64,000 nt of DNA from the NCBI GenBank assembly GCA_036561005.1, contig DATBQE010000233.1, positions 1 through 64,000 of the forward strand, in the 5' to 3' direction. This stretch comes from PKWO01 sp036561005 (GTDB lineage Bacteria > Pseudomonadota > Gammaproteobacteria > Burkholderiales > Burkholderiaceae_D). The notes beneath the pieces were generated by a model. The model was not told where the DNA came from. It saw only the letters and a program-made list of their open reading frames with translations, and made no database searches. A program made the position numbers and the translations under genes. The first letter of the stretch is position 1. Each line of letters starts with the position of its first letter. This document shows, one piece after another, positions 62,862 to 64,000 of the stretch.

Positions 62862-63164
62862 TTTTGTACTCCGATTTCCTGTTGAGCGTGCGGCGCAGCT
62901 CGTGGGTGGTCGTTATGGTTTTCGCGAAAGGCACGGCCTTCGGCACTGAGAACTGATTATCCGCGTCAATGTTGACGGCTTCATGACAAGTCACAGAGCG
63001 GTAACAATGGCGGGAGAGGTTCGGTTTATGATGACGCCGTCATCGGCATAGTGCGGCGGAGTTTAGAGATCGTTGATGGGGCTGTCAAGGAAGTCTGACC
63101 ATAAAAATTGTAACAATGTCCGCGTTCGCCGGTTATTGCAATATCCCCTCCAGGAGGATACGAT
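62862..63164. other. Divergent control region of the efflux cassette
   Basis: This 303-base region holds the promoters of the MFP and CsoR-type genes. GTAACAATG occurs twice (63001-63009 and 63110-63118). A GC-rich inverted repeat at 63142-63160 precedes the repressor ATG. Confidence 0.6.
63142..63160. promoter_or_regulatory. Candidate CsoR/RcnR-type operator overlapping a Shine-Dalgarno
   Basis: TATCCCCTCCAGGAGGATA contains inverted TATCC/GGATA arms around a C/G tract, the general style of CsoR/RcnR operators. The AGGAGG within it is also the ribosome-binding site of the gene starting at 63165. Confidence 0.5.
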
Positions 63165-63440
63165 ATGGAAATGGATACACATCAATCACACCCCGAAATC
63201 ATCAAACGGCTCAAGCGCGCTGCCGGTCACCTTAAAAGCATCATCGCCATGCTTGAGGACGACCGGGAATGTCTGGAAATTGCCCAGCAATTGCAGGCTG
63301 TCGAGAAGGCTATTGTCAACGCGAAAAAAACTCTGGTGCACGATCACATCGATCATTGCCTTGAGCGGGCGGTCAAGAAAGGCGCGCGCAATGCGGGCCA
63401 GACCGTGCTGGAGTTCAAGGAAATCACCAAATACCTTTGA
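63165..63440 (+). CDS. CsoR/RcnR/FrmR-family metal-sensing repressor
   Basis: This is a 91-residue all-helical repressor (EIIKRLKRAAGHLKSIIAMLEDDRECLEIAQQLQAVEKAIVNAKKTL). Its metal-site residues are C36, H61 and C65, the same pattern as the Cu(I) triad of CsoR; RcnR instead has His at the last position. N-terminal His 6 and 9 could add ligands. It is divergent from the efflux operon and most likely represses it. Metal identity is uncertain. Confidence 0.9.
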   Translation: MEMDTHQSHPEIIKRLKRAAGHLKSIIAMLEDDRECLEIAQQLQAVEKAIVNAKKTLVHDHIDHCLERAVKKGARNAGQTVLEFKEITKYL

Positions 63441-63642
63441 CTTGCACAGGGGGTATGCAATAAGTTGGCCCGATTTGGCGGAGGTGCGGACAGGCCATGA
63501 AGTTGGCAGGCAACCGGTCTCCCCAATCAACTGGAGCGTAGTTGCGAAAGTACTGCGCGTGAATTATTCCGGTATTGCAGTATGGACATGCTCGTTGCAG
63601 TGTTTGCTGCGAACTGAGTATCGCAACGGAAGCTTATCTCCG

Positions 63643-64000
63643 CTACAGTTGCTTTAGCAACACCAGCGATTTGCGCTGCCAGTTGTACATGTGGGAACGG
63701 TCCTGGGGCAGGGCGTCGATTGTGGTTTGTACGAAACCGCGCTTGAGAAACCAGTGTGCATTGCGCGTCGTCAGGACAAATAACTTGGTCAGGCCGGCGG
63801 CGCGCGCCCGGTTTTCAATGTGCAGCAAAATACATTCGCCGTCACCCTGTTCCTGCACTTCCGGGTTCACCGTGAGGCAGGCCAATTCCGCCATTTTCTC
63901 GCTCGGGAAAGGGTAGAGCGCGGCGCAACCGAAGATCACGCCATCGTGTTCGAGTACGGAAAAATATTCAATTTCCCGCTCGATCAGTTCGCGACCGCGC
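63643..64000 (-). CDS. argA: N-acetylglutamate synthase, C-terminal part (partial, 5' end off window)
   Basis: The 119 visible codons encode the C-terminal GNAT domain of ArgA: GRELIEREIEYFSVLEHDGVIFGCAALYPFP, then ELACLTVNPEVQEQGDGECIL and LTTRNAHWFLKRGFVQ. ArgA makes N-acetylglutamate in arginine synthesis. The N-terminal kinase-like domain lies beyond the right edge. No terminator with a T-tract follows. Confidence 0.9.
   Translation of the reverse strand, partial: RGRELIEREIEYFSVLEHDGVIFGCAALYPFPSEKMAELACLTVNPEVQEQGDGECILLHIENRARAAGLTKLFVLTTRNAHWFLKRGFVQTTIDALPQDRSHMYNWQRKSLVLLKQL

Noticed and set aside
1..64000. tRNA, rRNA, CRISPR array, insertion sequence or integrase
   Set aside because: I looked for T-loop consensus sequences, regular repeats, transposase and integrase motifs on both strands and found none that could be supported.

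Overview
The window looks like chromosome from a betaproteobacterium of the order Burkholderiales, most likely family Oxalobacteraceae (Herminiimonas, Janthinobacterium or Collimonas type). This rests on moderately high GC, on gene neighbourhoods such as wrbA / DUF2069 / GlcD-type oxidase next to a YihY protein, on a RegB/RegA pair, and on protein flavour; no rRNA or tRNA is present to settle it. I see no CRISPR array, insertion sequence or complete prophage. Coding density is about 90 percent and genes lie on both strands in short operons.

Layout. 1-3101 (minus): a class III adenylate cyclase with a periplasmic c-type-heme sensor domain, a Cys/His-rich exported protein and the start of a TolC-type lipoprotein cut by the left edge. 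3334-7787: a small exported protein, a cyclophilin, membrane proteins, a TonB-like protein and CFA synthase. 7939-9370: an ArsR repressor / SRPBCC / GST operon whose promoter is bracketed by two near-identical operators and whose first gene is probably leaderless. 9377-14449: LysR/LysE pair, an MFS exporter, an LssY-type protein and a pRiA4b ORF-3-like protein. 15041-16881: a BufB/BufC-like pair (MNIO enzyme plus DUF2063 partner) with no visible precursor peptide. 16939-19457: SCP2-type thiolase, SDR and an NTF2-like exported protein. 19567-23335: FAD oxidase, DUF2069, WrbA and YihY.

24467-27186 is a molybdate uptake operon with the order modA / TOBE protein / modB / modC. 27194-32451 holds a DUF2059 protein, a diguanylate cyclase and a Cpx envelope-stress module (cpxP divergent from cpxRA) with two perfect CpxR boxes between them. 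32674-38126 holds a coiled-coil/AT-hook protein, BenE, several proteins of unknown function and AlkB. 38288-42878 has a large GGDEF-EAL protein and a RegB/RegA redox pair. 42916-49211 has an exported protein, a GNAT, tartrate dehydrogenase, a convergent pair (unknown protein / response regulator) and an MFS transporter.

49331-51948 is the most accessory-looking stretch: an HTH protein, a halogenase/LodB-like flavoprotein and a phage CII-type regulator, with a long AT-rich gap. 51965-57048 carries a DMT exporter, a Tat-exported DUF885 protein, an orphan type IV pilin, a GNAT and a RidA protein. 57117-63440 is a complete heavy-metal RND efflux cassette (MFP, CzcA-type pump, outer membrane factor) divergent from a CsoR/RcnR-family repressor. 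The right edge cuts argA. The recurring themes are metal handling and envelope stress (efflux genes at both ends, Cpx, a BufBC-like pair, molybdate uptake) and nucleotide second messengers (one cAMP-type cyclase, two c-di-GMP proteins). All calls come from reading the sequence; no database search was run.
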